The translations under genes and the position numbers were made by a program. The notes under the pieces were generated by a model that had not been told where the DNA came from, did not search any database, and saw nothing but the letters and a program-made list of their open reading frames with translations. From positions 372,001 through 436,000 of the forward strand of contig PNKZ01000003.1 in NCBI GenBank assembly GCA_013822735.1: DNA of 64,000 nucleotides, in the 5' to 3' direction. This document shows positions 44,193 to 53,938 of the stretch, piece by piece (the stretch's first letter is position 1; each line of letters opens with the position of its first letter). This DNA is from Pirellula sp. (GTDB lineage: Bacteria > Planctomycetota > Planctomycetia > Pirellulales > PNKZ01).

Positions 44193-45539
44193 CTAAGGCT
44201 TCGACTTCCGCAGCTCCCAGCCGACCGGCTGCGTCCAGGCCTGCATCTTCTGCTCTTCCCAAGAGGGATTCGTCGGCGCACGGGTCGAAGTGACGACGGC
44301 CCGGACGTAGAGCTCTTCGCCGGTGAATGTGTATTCGGCGGTCGTCCCTTGCACGGTCTTCAAGGTCTCGCCGATTCGGTCGGAATACTTGTGCTTGTGA
44401 CGGCCCAGCGCTTTCGCGTCTTCTGCCGAAAGCTTCGTCGTGTCGATGGGATCGCCCGCGGTTTCCACCCCTTTCATCGAACCGATGAACTGCGTCGTGA
44501 ACACGGCATCTCCATCAGGCTCGATCTCAACGCGAAGCGTCTTCGACTTCGCATCGAAGCGCACGTCGCGAAGTACGATGCCGGACGAGGAATAGGAATC
44601 GCCGGCCTTGAGAGCCCGCAAAATGTACTCGGGCGAAAGATGCGTGCTGCGGACCATCACCCAACCGCGGCCTGGGCTCGCACCTTTCGGCTTGCCGTGG
44701 TAGTTGTGGCTGTCGTCCGTGGCGACTCCGAACAGCGGGGGAGCGTTCAACTCGACGAGGCGGATCGTGTTGGCGATGTCCCAGACGCGCTCCATGCTCG
44801 GATGATGATGGTCGCCGCGCTGGTTGACGCCCGGATGGCCGTTGTGGATTTCGAAATGCCGCTCGAGTACGGCATGCGCCAGGTCGTGCGCGGTGACGGC
44901 GTAGTGATAGTTCGGGTGATTGAGATGCGCGAGAATCTCACGGCCGGCGCGCTCCGCTTGGTCGTGCACGGCACGCAGGTTGTTCGTGATTGCCTCGGTG
45001 ACCGTCGCTCCGCTGAGGGGGTGGATCGGCTCTTTGAGATTCGCGGCATTGATGTGAATCGGTACCCCTTCCGCCTTATCGCTGATTTCCTCGGACGGAA
45101 TCATCAGAAACCGGCCGCGCTCTTCGACGAGCGTGCGGAACTCCTCCAGCGGCTTCAGGCGTATTTCGGCATCGGCTCCCTCGCCGCGTCGCTGGACCCA
45201 CGCATCGCCGAAGCGAGCCACATACTTGGAAACGACGTCGGCGCCCCCTTTCTTCGTCAGCTTGCTTTCCTTTTCCCAGCGAATGCCTTGGCTCAGCACG
45301 TTGTGGTCGGAAAGTGCGAGGAAGTTGTAGTCGTGCGCGCGGTACCAATCGGCGACCATGTCGGGAAAGTCGTCGCCGTCGCTCCAGAACGTGTGCGTGT
45401 GCAGGTTTCCTTTCCACCAGCGCGGAGCGGCATCGGCGGAAACGGCGTCGTCGGCTGCGTGAATGTGCGATCCGGCGAGAAACAGCAAGGCAGCGACAAG
45501 CAAACCGGAATGGGCGCGGAGCGATGGCAAGGTCGTCAT
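44193..45539 (-). CDS. Secreted CehA/McbA-type metallohydrolase (PHP superfamily)
   Basis: 448 residues with a signal peptide (LRAHSGLLVAALLFLAGSHI, cleavage near HAADD). The metal-binding PHP motif WWKGNLHTHTFWSDGDDFPD and LALSDHNVL are followed by IPSEEISDK, further His residues (HLNHPNY, EIHNGHPG) and GVATDDSHNYHG, all fitting a polynuclear metal site. PHP-family CehA/McbA proteins hydrolyse phosphoester or carbamate-like bonds (carbaryl in McbA), but in planctomycetes the substrate is unknown. Located between the LRR and ThuA genes, same strand. Confidence 0.88.
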   Translation of the reverse strand: MTTLPSLRAHSGLLVAALLFLAGSHIHAADDAVSADAAPRWWKGNLHTHTFWSDGDDFPDMVADWYRAHDYNFLALSDHNVLSQGIRWEKESKLTKKGGADVVSKYVARFGDAWVQRRGEGADAEIRLKPLEEFRTLVEERGRFLMIPSEEISDKAEGVPIHINAANLKEPIHPLSGATVTEAITNNLRAVHDQAERAGREILAHLNHPNYHYAVTAHDLAHAVLERHFEIHNGHPGVNQRGDHHHPSMERVWDIANTIRLVELNAPPLFGVATDDSHNYHGKPKGASPGRGWVMVRSTHLSPEYILRALKAGDSYSSSGIVLRDVRFDAKSKTLRVEIEPDGDAVFTTQFIGSMKGVETAGDPIDTTKLSAEDAKALGRHKHKYSDRIGETLKTVQGTTAEYTFTGEELYVRAVVTSTRAPTNPSWEEQKMQAWTQPVGWELRKSKP

Positions 45540-45591
45540 ATTTCAGATCACGGAAAGAGAAGGGAGAGGCGGGCGGATGTAACCGGCGAAA

Positions 45592-46521
45592 CTACTTCTT
45601 CGCGGCGGGTTTCGGCTCGCGCGGTTTCGGTTCGATGGAGCCCGGCGCGAACGCCGCGAGGTCTGGCGCGGCGGTGCGCACGCCTTCTTTCGGCACCTCG
45701 ACTTTGGCAGACCAGACGACGCCGTTCAGAATAAACGTGCGCAGATCGTCGAGCGCCCAGTTTTTGTAGAAATGCGGCATCACGATGCCGAACCCGCGAC
45801 CGCCGTCGGGCCGCTCGACGCCCCAGGCGACAATCTCTGTTTGGGGATCTTCCGGCGGCAGTTGCGAAGTGGCGAAGGCCGTGACGCCGGCGGCGAGTTT
45901 GTTGCCGTCGGGCCCGAAGTAGTTGTTGATATACGGCTCGTCGTGCAGCGTGAACTCCTTCCAGCCCCGCGACACCGGATGATCGGGAGCGGCGGGAGTG
46001 ATCGTCGCCGCCGGAAAGATTTTGGCGATCGATTTGTGATGGTTGCAGCGTGTCGCGAAGTAGCCTCCCATCCAATGTAGTAGCGGATGTTCGCCGTCGG
46101 CCGCGACGTCTTCCGCCCTCAGGCCCGTGGCGTAGTGCAGGCAGACGATGCCGCAACCGCGGGCCGTCATCGCGGCCAGCTCTTGCATGATCTTCTCGGA
46201 TTGCGGCATCCGCATCGGCGGAAACGTGTCGCCGATGAAGACGACCGTTGCGACCTGTTCCAAACGCTTGCGATCCTGCGGCCACTCAGTGACGACTTCG
46301 GCCTGCACTCCGCGGAGGTTTTCGGAATGCTCGAGCGCGTGCGCGAGCAACCGTCCGCCGGCCGCCACTTCGTGCGAACCGGGCGGGTGACTGCTGGGGC
46401 CGATGACGATGAGGACCTGGGCCGCTTGCTGCGTACTCGACTTGGACGACGGCTCGGCCGCCGATGCGAAGGAGGCGAGGCAGATCAATGCGGCGACTGC
46501 GAGCGACAAAAGTTTGAGCAT
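45592..46521 (-). CDS. Secreted ThuA domain protein
   Basis: 309 residues from the ATG at 46521, which gives MLKLLSLAVAALICLASFAS and cleavage before AEPSSK; an upstream extension is not signal-like. The ThuA (GATase1-like) fold is seen in AQVLIVIGPSSHPPGSHEVA, VATVVFIGDTFPP, GCGIVCLHYATGL and HDEPYINNYFGPDG. ThuA proteins act in trehalose/sugar-derivative use; the exported planctomycete ones are uncharacterised. Downstream of the amino-acid permease with a 34-bp gap, so they could be one operon, although the functions look unrelated. Confidence 0.88.
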   Translation of the reverse strand: MLKLLSLAVAALICLASFASAAEPSSKSSTQQAAQVLIVIGPSSHPPGSHEVAAGGRLLAHALEHSENLRGVQAEVVTEWPQDRKRLEQVATVVFIGDTFPPMRMPQSEKIMQELAAMTARGCGIVCLHYATGLRAEDVAADGEHPLLHWMGGYFATRCNHHKSIAKIFPAATITPAAPDHPVSRGWKEFTLHDEPYINNYFGPDGNKLAAGVTAFATSQLPPEDPQTEIVAWGVERPDGGRGFGIVMPHFYKNWALDDLRTFILNGVVWSAKVEVPKEGVRTAAPDLAAFAPGSIEPKPREPKPAAKK

Positions 46522-46555
46522 GGGCGTGCGCAACTTTCTGAAAGGCGAACCGGAT

Positions 46556-48103
46556 CTACCGCTCATCAAACGGGCTACCCGCCGGCGTTGCGCCGTGAAT
46601 GGCCAACTCACCCCGGAGTTCCTTTCCGAGCGTGCTATGATATCGGCTGTAGCCGAAGTAAATGCAAAGCCCCAAGCCCAACCAGACGATGAGCCGCCAC
46701 CAATTGCCGGCCGGCAACGAGAGCATGAGCATCAAGCATGCGGCGATACCAAGAATCGGCACGAGAGGCACGAGCGGGCAGCGGAACGGCCTCGGTAGGT
46801 CAGGCTCGATTTTACGCATGATGAGAACCGCCGTGCACACGATGACGAACGCGAACAACGTGCCGATGTTCGTCATTTCTAGAAGTGCCGTGATCGGTAG
46901 CAGTCCGGTCAACAAGGAAACGAACACTCCGACGCCGATCGTACTCTTCCAAGGCGTGCGAAATCTCGGGTGTACGTCTGCGAAGAACTTAGTGGGAAGT
47001 AAGCCGTCGCGAGCCATCGCCAGAAACACGCGAGGTGCGCTGAGCATCATCACAAGCAACACGGAAGTAATGCCCGCCACGCCCGCGGCCGAAATAATGA
47101 AATCGGCCCACGGCAAATGTTTCGCGGCAAACGCCGATGAGACACCCGCATCTTGATCGATGGTTGAATACGGAACCATGCCGGTCAGCACGGCGACGAC
47201 GCCGATGTACAGAATCGTGCAGATCACGAGTGAAGCAATAATGCCGATGGGGACGTCACGTTGCGGGTTCTTCGCTTCTTCGGCGTGCGTGGAGACGCTG
47301 TCGAACCCGATATACGCGAAAAAGATGATCGCCGCACCGGCCAACATGCCGACGGGCTTACCGGCCTGATTCAACTCGGTACCCGGTATCGGATGACCGA
47401 AAAACGTCACGCCTCCCCAGCCAAAGGGAGCAAACGGCTGCCAGTTTTCAGGGTTTACGTAGAACGCGCCGACCAAGATCACGAACAACACCGCCGCAAC
47501 CTTGATGAAGACCATCAGAGCATTAAATCCAGCGCTTTCGCGGATGCCTTTCACCAGCACGGCCGTCATAATCGCCGTGATGACCACGGCCGGTAGGTTC
47601 ACGTATGAACCGGTCAGCGCCAAGGTGCCGTCTTCGGTGTAGAGCCAGGGCGACTTGTTGATAAGCGGACTGAGCTCGATGCCGAACTTTTTTAGTACGC
47701 TTTGAAAGTATCCGGACCAACTATTAGCGACCGTTGCCGCGCCGACGGCGTATTCTAAGACCAAATCCCAGCCGATGATCCACGCGAAGAGTTCGCCGAG
47801 CGTCGTGTAGGCGTAGGTGTACGCGCTGCCAGCCACTGGTGCCATGCTCGCGAACTCCGCATAGCACAGCGCCGCGAAAACACAGGTAATTCCGGCCACG
47901 GCGTACGACACCATGAGCGCGGGACCGGCCGTACCGCTGGCCGCCGCTCCGGTGGCGGCGAAAATGCCTGCCCCGATCACCGCCCCGACGCCGAGCGCCG
48001 TGAGCGTAACGGGCCCGAGCACGCGGTGGAGCCGGTCTTCGCCGGCCATCTCATCCAAGAGCCGGCGGAGCGATTTCTTCGCAAACATCTGCTTTTTCAA
48101 CAT
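46556..48103 (-). CDS. APC-superfamily amino-acid permease (cationic amino-acid transporter type)
   Basis: 515 residues, about 12-14 helices. The APC start LGVGAVIGAGIFAATGAAAS (the substrate-binding GAGIF segment), CYAEFASMAPVAGSAYTYAY, and FFAYIGFDSVSTHAEEAKNP then QRDVPIGIIASLVI are diagnostic of the cationic amino-acid transporter branch. It imports amino acids by proton symport or exchange. Its DNA is less GC-rich than adjacent genes, and codon choice differs, hinting at a different history or lower expression. A response-regulator gene ends 103 bp upstream. Confidence 0.93.
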   Translation of the reverse strand: MLKKQMFAKKSLRRLLDEMAGEDRLHRVLGPVTLTALGVGAVIGAGIFAATGAAASGTAGPALMVSYAVAGITCVFAALCYAEFASMAPVAGSAYTYAYTTLGELFAWIIGWDLVLEYAVGAATVANSWSGYFQSVLKKFGIELSPLINKSPWLYTEDGTLALTGSYVNLPAVVITAIMTAVLVKGIRESAGFNALMVFIKVAAVLFVILVGAFYVNPENWQPFAPFGWGGVTFFGHPIPGTELNQAGKPVGMLAGAAIIFFAYIGFDSVSTHAEEAKNPQRDVPIGIIASLVICTILYIGVVAVLTGMVPYSTIDQDAGVSSAFAAKHLPWADFIISAAGVAGITSVLLVMMLSAPRVFLAMARDGLLPTKFFADVHPRFRTPWKSTIGVGVFVSLLTGLLPITALLEMTNIGTLFAFVIVCTAVLIMRKIEPDLPRPFRCPLVPLVPILGIAACLMLMLSLPAGNWWRLIVWLGLGLCIYFGYSRYHSTLGKELRGELAIHGATPAGSPFDER

Positions 48104-48206
48104 GGAGCAATCTCAAGTCGGTCGAGTAAATCCACGGAACGGCAATGCCTTCTTGGCGTCGCCATCATACGTTGTTCGCGACATATTGCCACGAAGTTTT
48201 GGCCGG

Positions 48207-48971
48207 CTACGCTTCGGGTGCGGCCTCGTCGGGCGTTTCGGCGGCGTCGCCCGCGGCGACGAAGCGATAGCCCGCCCCGCGTACGCTCAGGAAGTGTCGC
48301 GGCTCGGCAGGGTCGGGCTCGAAGGTCTTACGCAGCCGCATCACGAAGTTGTCGACCGTGCGCGTGGTGAGGTCCGCGGGCTGGTCCCAAACGCCCGTGA
48401 GTAGGGCCGCGCGAGAGAGCACCTTTCCTTCATGCTCGATGAAGTAGCGCAGGAGCTTCATATCCATCGCCGTGAGCCGCACCGGCTTGCCGTCGACCGA
48501 CACTTCGAACGTCGTGAAGTTGACGTGCGCCTTGCCGAATTGATAAACGTCGAATTCTCCCTGACGTAGCGAGGCCGGCGTGAACCGTCGGCTGCGGGCC
48601 AATAAGTTGCGCACGCGGCTGAGGAGCTCGTCGAGGTCGAACGGCTTCTGCAAGTACTGATCGGCACCGACGTCGAACCCGCGAATGCGGTCTTCGGCCA
48701 ATGTACGGGCGCTGAGGATCATCACGGGCATATCGTGCCCTTGCTCGCGGATCGTTTCGCAAAACGTGTAGCCGCTCATGCCGGGGAGCATCAGATCGAG
48801 GATGATTAGGTCGACGGGTCGCGCCGTTTCGTCGACTAGTTTGAGCGCCGCGGGAGCGTCGCCGACGGCCGAAACGTCGTACCCTTCGGCCTCGAGGTTG
48901 TATTTAATGCCGGTGCGGAGATGCTCTTCATCTTCCACGACGAGGATATGCTTCAGGTTTTCCGTGCTCAC
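48207..48971 (-). CDS. OmpR/PhoB-family response regulator
   Basis: 254 residues from the GTG at 48971, which overlaps the kinase stop by 4 bp (GTGA); the much longer open frame is Arg-rich out-of-frame noise. The receiver domain has EDE (13-15), the phospho-acceptor Asp59 (LIILDLMLPGMSG), ILSAR and the switch Lys in QKPFDLDELL. The C-terminal winged helix has MDMKLLRYFIEHEGKVLSRA and the tail SVRGAGYRF. A short Ala/Glu tail ends the protein. Downstream of its kinase in a three-gene operon. Confidence 0.94.
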   Translation of the reverse strand: MSTENLKHILVVEDEEHLRTGIKYNLEAEGYDVSAVGDAPAALKLVDETARPVDLIILDLMLPGMSGYTFCETIREQGHDMPVMILSARTLAEDRIRGFDVGADQYLQKPFDLDELLSRVRNLLARSRRFTPASLRQGEFDVYQFGKAHVNFTTFEVSVDGKPVRLTAMDMKLLRYFIEHEGKVLSRAALLTGVWDQPADLTTRTVDNFVMRLRKTFEPDPAEPRHFLSVRGAGYRFVAAGDAAETPDEAAPEA

Positions 48972-49972
48972 GACGCACCTGGCACGGAGGCGGGAGTTTG
49001 CGACATTCCGGCGGCACCGGTTGCGGCGGCACCGGTTGCAGAGGCATCGGACGTGCGAACCTCGAAGGGATCGCCGGGGAGCTCGACTTCGAACACCGTG
49101 CCCGAGCGTGCGCCGCGCCCTTGCACGGTGATCTTGCCTTTGAGTCGTTTGACGAGCGTGCGGACGATGAAGAGCCCGAGGCCGGTGCCGGTCTTGGCGC
49201 GCGTGAGTTCGCTGCCGAGCCGCACGAAGCGACCGAAGATTTTGCGACGGAGCTGCAGCGGAATGCCGGCGCCGTTGTCGGCGACGCGCGTGATGACGCG
49301 GCCGCGACCGTCGGGCCACATCTCGATTTGCACTTGCGGGGGAGTGCCGCCGTATTTGATGGCGTTATCGAGCAGGTTGCGAAAGATCATATCGACGTCG
49401 ATGGCTCGGGCTCGCACGATCGCGGGGCGTACGTCGAGCGTGATGGTCTCGGGCGGCACGGAATGCCGTTGGCACGCGGCCGTGGCGCACTCCTGCAACA
49501 CGCGGGCGAGTTCGACGTCGACGATTTCCTTCTCGTCGTCTTTGTTGACGTGTTCGACCCGAGCCGCATCGAGCATGTGGTTGATGAGCGTGTCGAGCCG
49601 TTCCAGGTCGTCGAGCATGAAGCGATAAAAGTCGGCCTGTTGCTTCTCGGAAACCTGCCGCCGGGTGAGCGTCTGCAGATAGAGCTTCATCGAGGCAATG
49701 GGCGACTTGAGCTCATGCGTGACGCTGTCGATAAAGTTGGATTGCCGTTGGTTGAGGTTAATCTCTTTGATGGAGATGAGGAGATAAAGCACCACGCCGA
49801 CGAGGACGATGCCGAGAAAGGTCGTCCCTACGACGAGGATCACCCACCAATAGGCCGCGGTCTGCGCGGCGACCGCTGCCGCGAATACCCATCCGATGAT
49901 GAGCATCACGAGCAACACGATCATGACCACGCCGAGCGTGATCGGCCAGCCGAGAGAACGACGTGGGAACAT
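48968..49972 (-). CDS. Sensor histidine kinase
   Basis: 334 residues. Two adjacent N-terminal membrane helices (~10-32 and ~41-66) have practically no periplasmic loop, so sensing may occur in the membrane or through a partner. HisKA dimerisation domain with phospho-accepting His86 (FIDSVTHELKSPIASM); HATPase with N box FRNLLDNAIKYGG, G1 VADNGAGIP and G2 TGTGLGLFIV. The C-terminus has a tandem duplication of a 15-bp unit (49011-49042), giving ATGAAATGAA. The PQQ-propeller gene precedes it by 3 bp; the regulator follows with overlap. Confidence 0.94.
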   Translation of the reverse strand: MFPRRSLGWPITLGVVMIVLLVMLIIGWVFAAAVAAQTAAYWWVILVVGTTFLGIVLVGVVLYLLISIKEINLNQRQSNFIDSVTHELKSPIASMKLYLQTLTRRQVSEKQQADFYRFMLDDLERLDTLINHMLDAARVEHVNKDDEKEIVDVELARVLQECATAACQRHSVPPETITLDVRPAIVRARAIDVDMIFRNLLDNAIKYGGTPPQVQIEMWPDGRGRVITRVADNGAGIPLQLRRKIFGRFVRLGSELTRAKTGTGLGLFIVRTLVKRLKGKITVQGRGARSGTVFEVELPGDPFEVRTSDASATGAAATGAAGMSQTPASVPGAS

Positions 49973-49975
49973 CGT

Positions 49976-51259
49976 TTACTTTCCGATGCAGTACAAGTGC
50001 CCGAGCCCGCGGAGGTAGAGTTTTCCGTCGCTTACGGCCGGCGACGCAAAGCAATCTTCCCCGAGTTCGCACACCGCGACTTCATCATAGTCCGGACCGG
50101 GCTTCACGATTTTGGTCGTACCGCGATCGGATGTGAAATACACCAGGCCGCCGGCCGTGAGGAGCGAAGCGCTATGGCCGGGGCCGATACGCTTGAGCCA
50201 CATGCGCTCGCCGTCGGCGCAGCGGAAGCAGCTGGCGATGCCGTTGTCGGCGACTACGAGGAAGTAACCGTCGCACACGATCGGCGACGGCACGTACGAG
50301 CAGTTGTCTTTCGAACGCCAAGCGATGTGCGAGTCGGTGACGTTCCCCTTGCCGTCGGGCTTGATGGCCAAGATGTGCCGCTCGGGAAAGCCGCACGTCA
50401 TGAAGAGGAGCTTACCGTCGTCGACCAGCGACGCCACGAATTGTTCGGTCGGCCCGTCGATGTTCCAAATGCGCTCGCCCGTGCGCGGGTTGTAACTGCA
50501 AACGCTTTTACTGCCGGAGAGAATTAGTTGAGGTGCGCCGCCGAAGGTGCGAATGATCGGCGTGCAGTAGCTGCGTGTCTTATGTTCGCGCGGGGTCTTC
50601 CAAACGGTCGAGCCGTCGGATTGTTTTAGCGCCACGATGTAGGAGTCGCCGTCGTGGTCGCCGTTGACGATGAGAAGCTCTTCGAAGAGCACCGGCGAAC
50701 TGCAATAGCCGTGCGTGCTGGAGAATTGCCCCGGCCGCACGGTCCAGAGCAGGTTGCCGGCAAAGTCGTACGCCGCCACCACCATTTGGCCGTGGTTCTT
50801 CTTTTCGTCCTCGCTGTCGCTTTCGAGGAACGTGACGAAGACGCGTTGGCCGTCGGTGGTCGGGGTGCTCGAGGCGAAACTATTCAGCGTGTGCTTCTTT
50901 TCGAGCGGGGCCTTGCAGACGGTCTTCCGCCAACGTTCTTTGCCCGAGGCCTTGTCGAGGCAGAGAAGCAGTCGGTCGGTCGGCGTTTTGCCGTCGCCGG
51001 CGTCGACGAGGCACGTGGTCACGAAGATCGTGTCGCCCCAAATAATGGGAGACGAATGGCCGATACCGGGGAGCGGTACTTTCCAGGCGATGTTTTCCTG
51101 CTTGCCCGCTTGGTCGTCATTCCATGCGGTCGGCAGCTTTGCTTCGGTCGAGGTTCCGTCACCGCGCGGACCCCGCCAGCAGGGCCAATTTTCAGCGGCG
51201 GCCGAGCATGCGAAAAGCAGCGGGAACAGCAGGCCGAGCGAAAGCGGAAGGCGGGGCAT
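49976..51259 (-). CDS. Secreted PQQ-like beta-propeller repeat protein
   Basis: 427 residues. The start at 51259 gives a signal peptide (MPRLPLSLGLLFPLLFACSA) followed by the planctomycete motif ENWPCWRGPRGDGTSTE. Beta-propeller blades of the PQQ type follow (TDRLLLCLDKASGKERW, GSTVWKTPREHKTR, NPRTGERIWNIDGP, FRCADGERMWLKRIG). No PQQ-dependent dehydrogenase active site is evident, so it may bind a ligand or protein rather than catalyse. It is the first gene of an operon with the histidine kinase (3-bp gap), which suggests it could be the sensory partner. Confidence 0.87.
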   Translation of the reverse strand: MPRLPLSLGLLFPLLFACSAAAENWPCWRGPRGDGTSTEAKLPTAWNDDQAGKQENIAWKVPLPGIGHSSPIIWGDTIFVTTCLVDAGDGKTPTDRLLLCLDKASGKERWRKTVCKAPLEKKHTLNSFASSTPTTDGQRVFVTFLESDSEDEKKNHGQMVVAAYDFAGNLLWTVRPGQFSSTHGYCSSPVLFEELLIVNGDHDGDSYIVALKQSDGSTVWKTPREHKTRSYCTPIIRTFGGAPQLILSGSKSVCSYNPRTGERIWNIDGPTEQFVASLVDDGKLLFMTCGFPERHILAIKPDGKGNVTDSHIAWRSKDNCSYVPSPIVCDGYFLVVADNGIASCFRCADGERMWLKRIGPGHSASLLTAGGLVYFTSDRGTTKIVKPGPDYDEVAVCELGEDCFASPAVSDGKLYLRGLGHLYCIGK

Positions 51260-51411
51260 GGCAGGACTCTCGCAGCACGCGGATAGGCGGGAAATTGGGC
51301 GGAAAACACCATCTAACAGACACGCAAAGCCGGCCAAGGTCAAGTAGAATGCCGAGGCCCAAAACTGCCGCCGCGACGAACACAGCCGCGACGAATACCG
51401 TGGAGCCCGCC

Positions 51412-52713
51412 ATGCGCATCGCCGTTTGCCTCGCACTCTTCACACTTACCACGGCCATGAACGACGACGACTTCGCTTTTGCCGCCGACGACCTGCCCCC
51501 GCCGAATTATGACGAAGCGAAGGTTCCTGCTTACACGCTTCCCGATCCATTGAAATGCGCCGACGGTAAACAGGTCGACGACGACAAAGCGTGGCGCGCC
51601 AAGCGACGGCCGGAATTGCTCGAGTTGTACCGCACGGAGATGTTTGGCCGTGCGCCGACGAAGCCTGCCGAACTTTCGTTCGAAGTGGAGAACGTCGACC
51701 CCAAGGCGCTCGGCGGTTTGGCGACGCGTAAGGAAGTGGTGATCCTCGTCGCGCCCGACGCGCCGCCGATTCGCATGGTGCTCTATGTGCCCAACGCCGC
51801 GAAGAAGCCGGTGCCGGTATTTCTCGGCATGAACTTCGACGGCAATCACACGATCGACGCCGACCCGGGCATTACGCTGGTCGACGCTTGGACGTGGGAC
51901 CCGAAGACGAAGACCGAGTCGCTCGTGAAGGCCGATCCGGCGAAGCGCGGCGCGAGTGCGAGTCGTTGGCAACTGCCGCTGGTGCTCGGCCGCGGCTACG
52001 CCGTGGCGACGTTCCCGCGGAGCGACGTCGAGCCCGACTATGCGGAAGGTTGGAAGCATGGGCTGCGCGGCTACTACTTGGCGAAGTCGGGGCGTAAAGA
52101 TTTCAAGCCCGACGATTGGGGCTGCATCGCGGCTTGGGCCTGGGCCACGAGTCGGGCGATCGACTACTTGGAAACCGATCCCGATATCGAAGAGCGGCAG
52201 ATCGCCGTGCACGGCCATTCGCGGCTGGGCAAGACTTCGCTTTGGACCGGCGCTACCGACGGCCGTGCGCGAATCGTCATCTCGAATAACTCCGGCGAAG
52301 GTGGCGCGGCGATCGCGCGACGGAAGATCGGCGAGACCACGGTCGTCCTGAATACGCGCTTCCCGCATTGGTTCTGCGGCAACTTCAAGAAGTACAGCGA
52401 ACGTGAAGCCGACCTGCCGTTCGATGCCCATGAACTCGTGGCCCTCAGCGCGCCTCGGCCCGTCTATGTGGCGAGCGCCACGCTCGATACTTGGGCTGAT
52501 CCGCGCGGCGAGTTCCTCGCGGCGCTGCACGCCGGTCCGGTGTACGGGCTCTTCGGCAAGGCCGGCGTCGGCGTCACCGACATGCCTCCGGCGGAGTCGC
52601 CCGTCGGAGACTTCGTCGCTTACCACCTGCGCACCGGCAAGCACGACATCACCGAGTACGACTGGATGCAATATCTCGCGTTCGCCGATCGGCACTTCGG
52701 CAAGAAGAAGTAA
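51412..52713 (+). CDS. CE15-like (glucuronoyl esterase family) secreted hydrolase
   Basis: 433 residues from the ATG at 51412 (MRIAVCLALFTLTTAMNDDD, then AFAAD), a usable signal peptide; an ATG 21 codons upstream exists but gives no leader. The serine nucleophile lies in HGHSRLGKTSLWTGA, the GxSRxGK form of the CE15 glucuronoyl methylesterases and relatives, and WFCGNFKKY plus VASATLDTWADP fit the rest of the fold. CE15 enzymes cut ester links between glucuronoxylan and lignin; planctomycete members may act on algal or plant polysaccharides. It is divergent from the PQQ-propeller gene (152 bp between). Confidence 0.83.
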   Translation: MRIAVCLALFTLTTAMNDDDFAFAADDLPPPNYDEAKVPAYTLPDPLKCADGKQVDDDKAWRAKRRPELLELYRTEMFGRAPTKPAELSFEVENVDPKALGGLATRKEVVILVAPDAPPIRMVLYVPNAAKKPVPVFLGMNFDGNHTIDADPGITLVDAWTWDPKTKTESLVKADPAKRGASASRWQLPLVLGRGYAVATFPRSDVEPDYAEGWKHGLRGYYLAKSGRKDFKPDDWGCIAAWAWATSRAIDYLETDPDIEERQIAVHGHSRLGKTSLWTGATDGRARIVISNNSGEGGAAIARRKIGETTVVLNTRFPHWFCGNFKKYSEREADLPFDAHELVALSAPRPVYVASATLDTWADPRGEFLAALHAGPVYGLFGKAGVGVTDMPPAESPVGDFVAYHLRTGKHDITEYDWMQYLAFADRHFGKKK

Positions 52714-52716
52714 GCG

Positions 52717-53937
52717 TTAGAGCCTGCCCGACTTCAAGAAGTCGTGGCGCACGGACACCTTCACTTCGTGCCCTGCCCCGTCGACGAACTTCGCAGAGCC
52801 CGGAGCAAATTCGATGTGCTCGACTTTGCCGAACCCTTCCGGCACCGGCACGGCTCCTTGGATGTAGCGAATCTCGGTCGGCTTATCGGAGCGCAGTTCG
52901 ATGGTCGTCGGAACGCCGAGCTTCGTAAACGTATTCTCGCGCGCCGAAGGAGCAACTCCGTCGGCGAAGAACGTGCAGACGTCCTCGAGGCCGAGGCAGT
53001 TGTTGCGGCCGTTCCACGGCGCGCCGTGGCGCCCGCGGTTCTCGACCCAAAACAGCAAGCTCGGCAACACGGCCGGGTCTTTCAGCGCGAACCACAGATA
53101 CTTGGCTTCGGTGTTCACCGCTGCAACCCAAGCCGGTTCGCCGGCAACATTGCTTTGATTCAGCACGCAAAGCAAATCGGCGTACCCTTGCCGCGCCGGA
53201 AACTTCGTGCAATCGGCGTCGGGCGCGTCTTTGAAAATCTGCGGCACCTTCGCGAGGTCGTCGAACTTGGCGTTGATCGCGAGCGACTGATATTCACCAT
53301 TGGCCGGGTTGCTAAACTGCGTCGGGTTCGTGAGCCCGTGGGTAAACTTGCTGGTCGAAACGCGCAAGGCCCCTTCGGTCTTCGGCATCGCGAGGGTCGC
53401 ATGGTGCCCGAGCGGCGCGGGGCCGGCAAAGCCTTCGATCGTATGCTTCGAGTAAATCACCGACTCCGTTTCGACGATCGTCAGTTCTTTGGTCACGCGC
53501 CCGGGCCGCGCCTGCGTTTCCAAAGTGAGCACGAGCCGCGACTTGCCGGCTTGCTCATCGTTGGAAACCAGCGACCATGCGGAGTTGGCGGTTTCGCCAT
53601 GCGGCGGATGCTGCTCGTTGTGAAACGCTTCGGCATTGCCGCCGAACGGCAGACAGAAAAAGTCGCCGCGCAAGACGCCCAAGATCGGCGGTTCCACTTT
53701 TCCCGGTTCGTCTTGCCACGGCGAAACGTGATACGGTTCGATCCGCGGGCGGTCCTTGCCTGCCGGAAACGAAGCGGTCATGTGGCCGCCGGTTTGCGTG
53801 ACGAAGACACGCGCCGAACCGTTGTCCAATACGAAGCCCGGCTTGCCGTGCTCGACGACGAGCTCCTGCGCGCCGCCTGCGCTCGTGAAGAGCGACAGCG
53901 CTACGGCAAATGCGAGGATCGGTATGCGCTGCGTCAT
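52717..53937 (-). CDS. Secreted galactose-mutarotase-fold-like protein of unknown function
   Basis: 406 residues from the ATG at 53937 (MTQRIPILAFAVALSLFTSA; cleavage after GGAQ). The middle holds LRGDFFCLPFGGNAEAFHNE and QHPPHGETANSAWSLVS, which recall the aldose-epimerase/galactose-mutarotase fold (a HGE-type loop), and later FWVENRGRHGAPWNGR. Reaction unproven. It ends 3 bp after the convergent CE15-like gene and begins 1 bp after the PVC cytochrome gene's stop, so it is likely the second gene of an operon with it. A role in modifying carbohydrates released by the neighbouring enzymes is plausible. Confidence 0.72.
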   Translation of the reverse strand: MTQRIPILAFAVALSLFTSAGGAQELVVEHGKPGFVLDNGSARVFVTQTGGHMTASFPAGKDRPRIEPYHVSPWQDEPGKVEPPILGVLRGDFFCLPFGGNAEAFHNEQHPPHGETANSAWSLVSNDEQAGKSRLVLTLETQARPGRVTKELTIVETESVIYSKHTIEGFAGPAPLGHHATLAMPKTEGALRVSTSKFTHGLTNPTQFSNPANGEYQSLAINAKFDDLAKVPQIFKDAPDADCTKFPARQGYADLLCVLNQSNVAGEPAWVAAVNTEAKYLWFALKDPAVLPSLLFWVENRGRHGAPWNGRNNCLGLEDVCTFFADGVAPSARENTFTKLGVPTTIELRSDKPTEIRYIQGAVPVPEGFGKVEHIEFAPGSAKFVDGAGHEVKVSVRHDFLKSGRL

Positions 53938-53938
53938 G

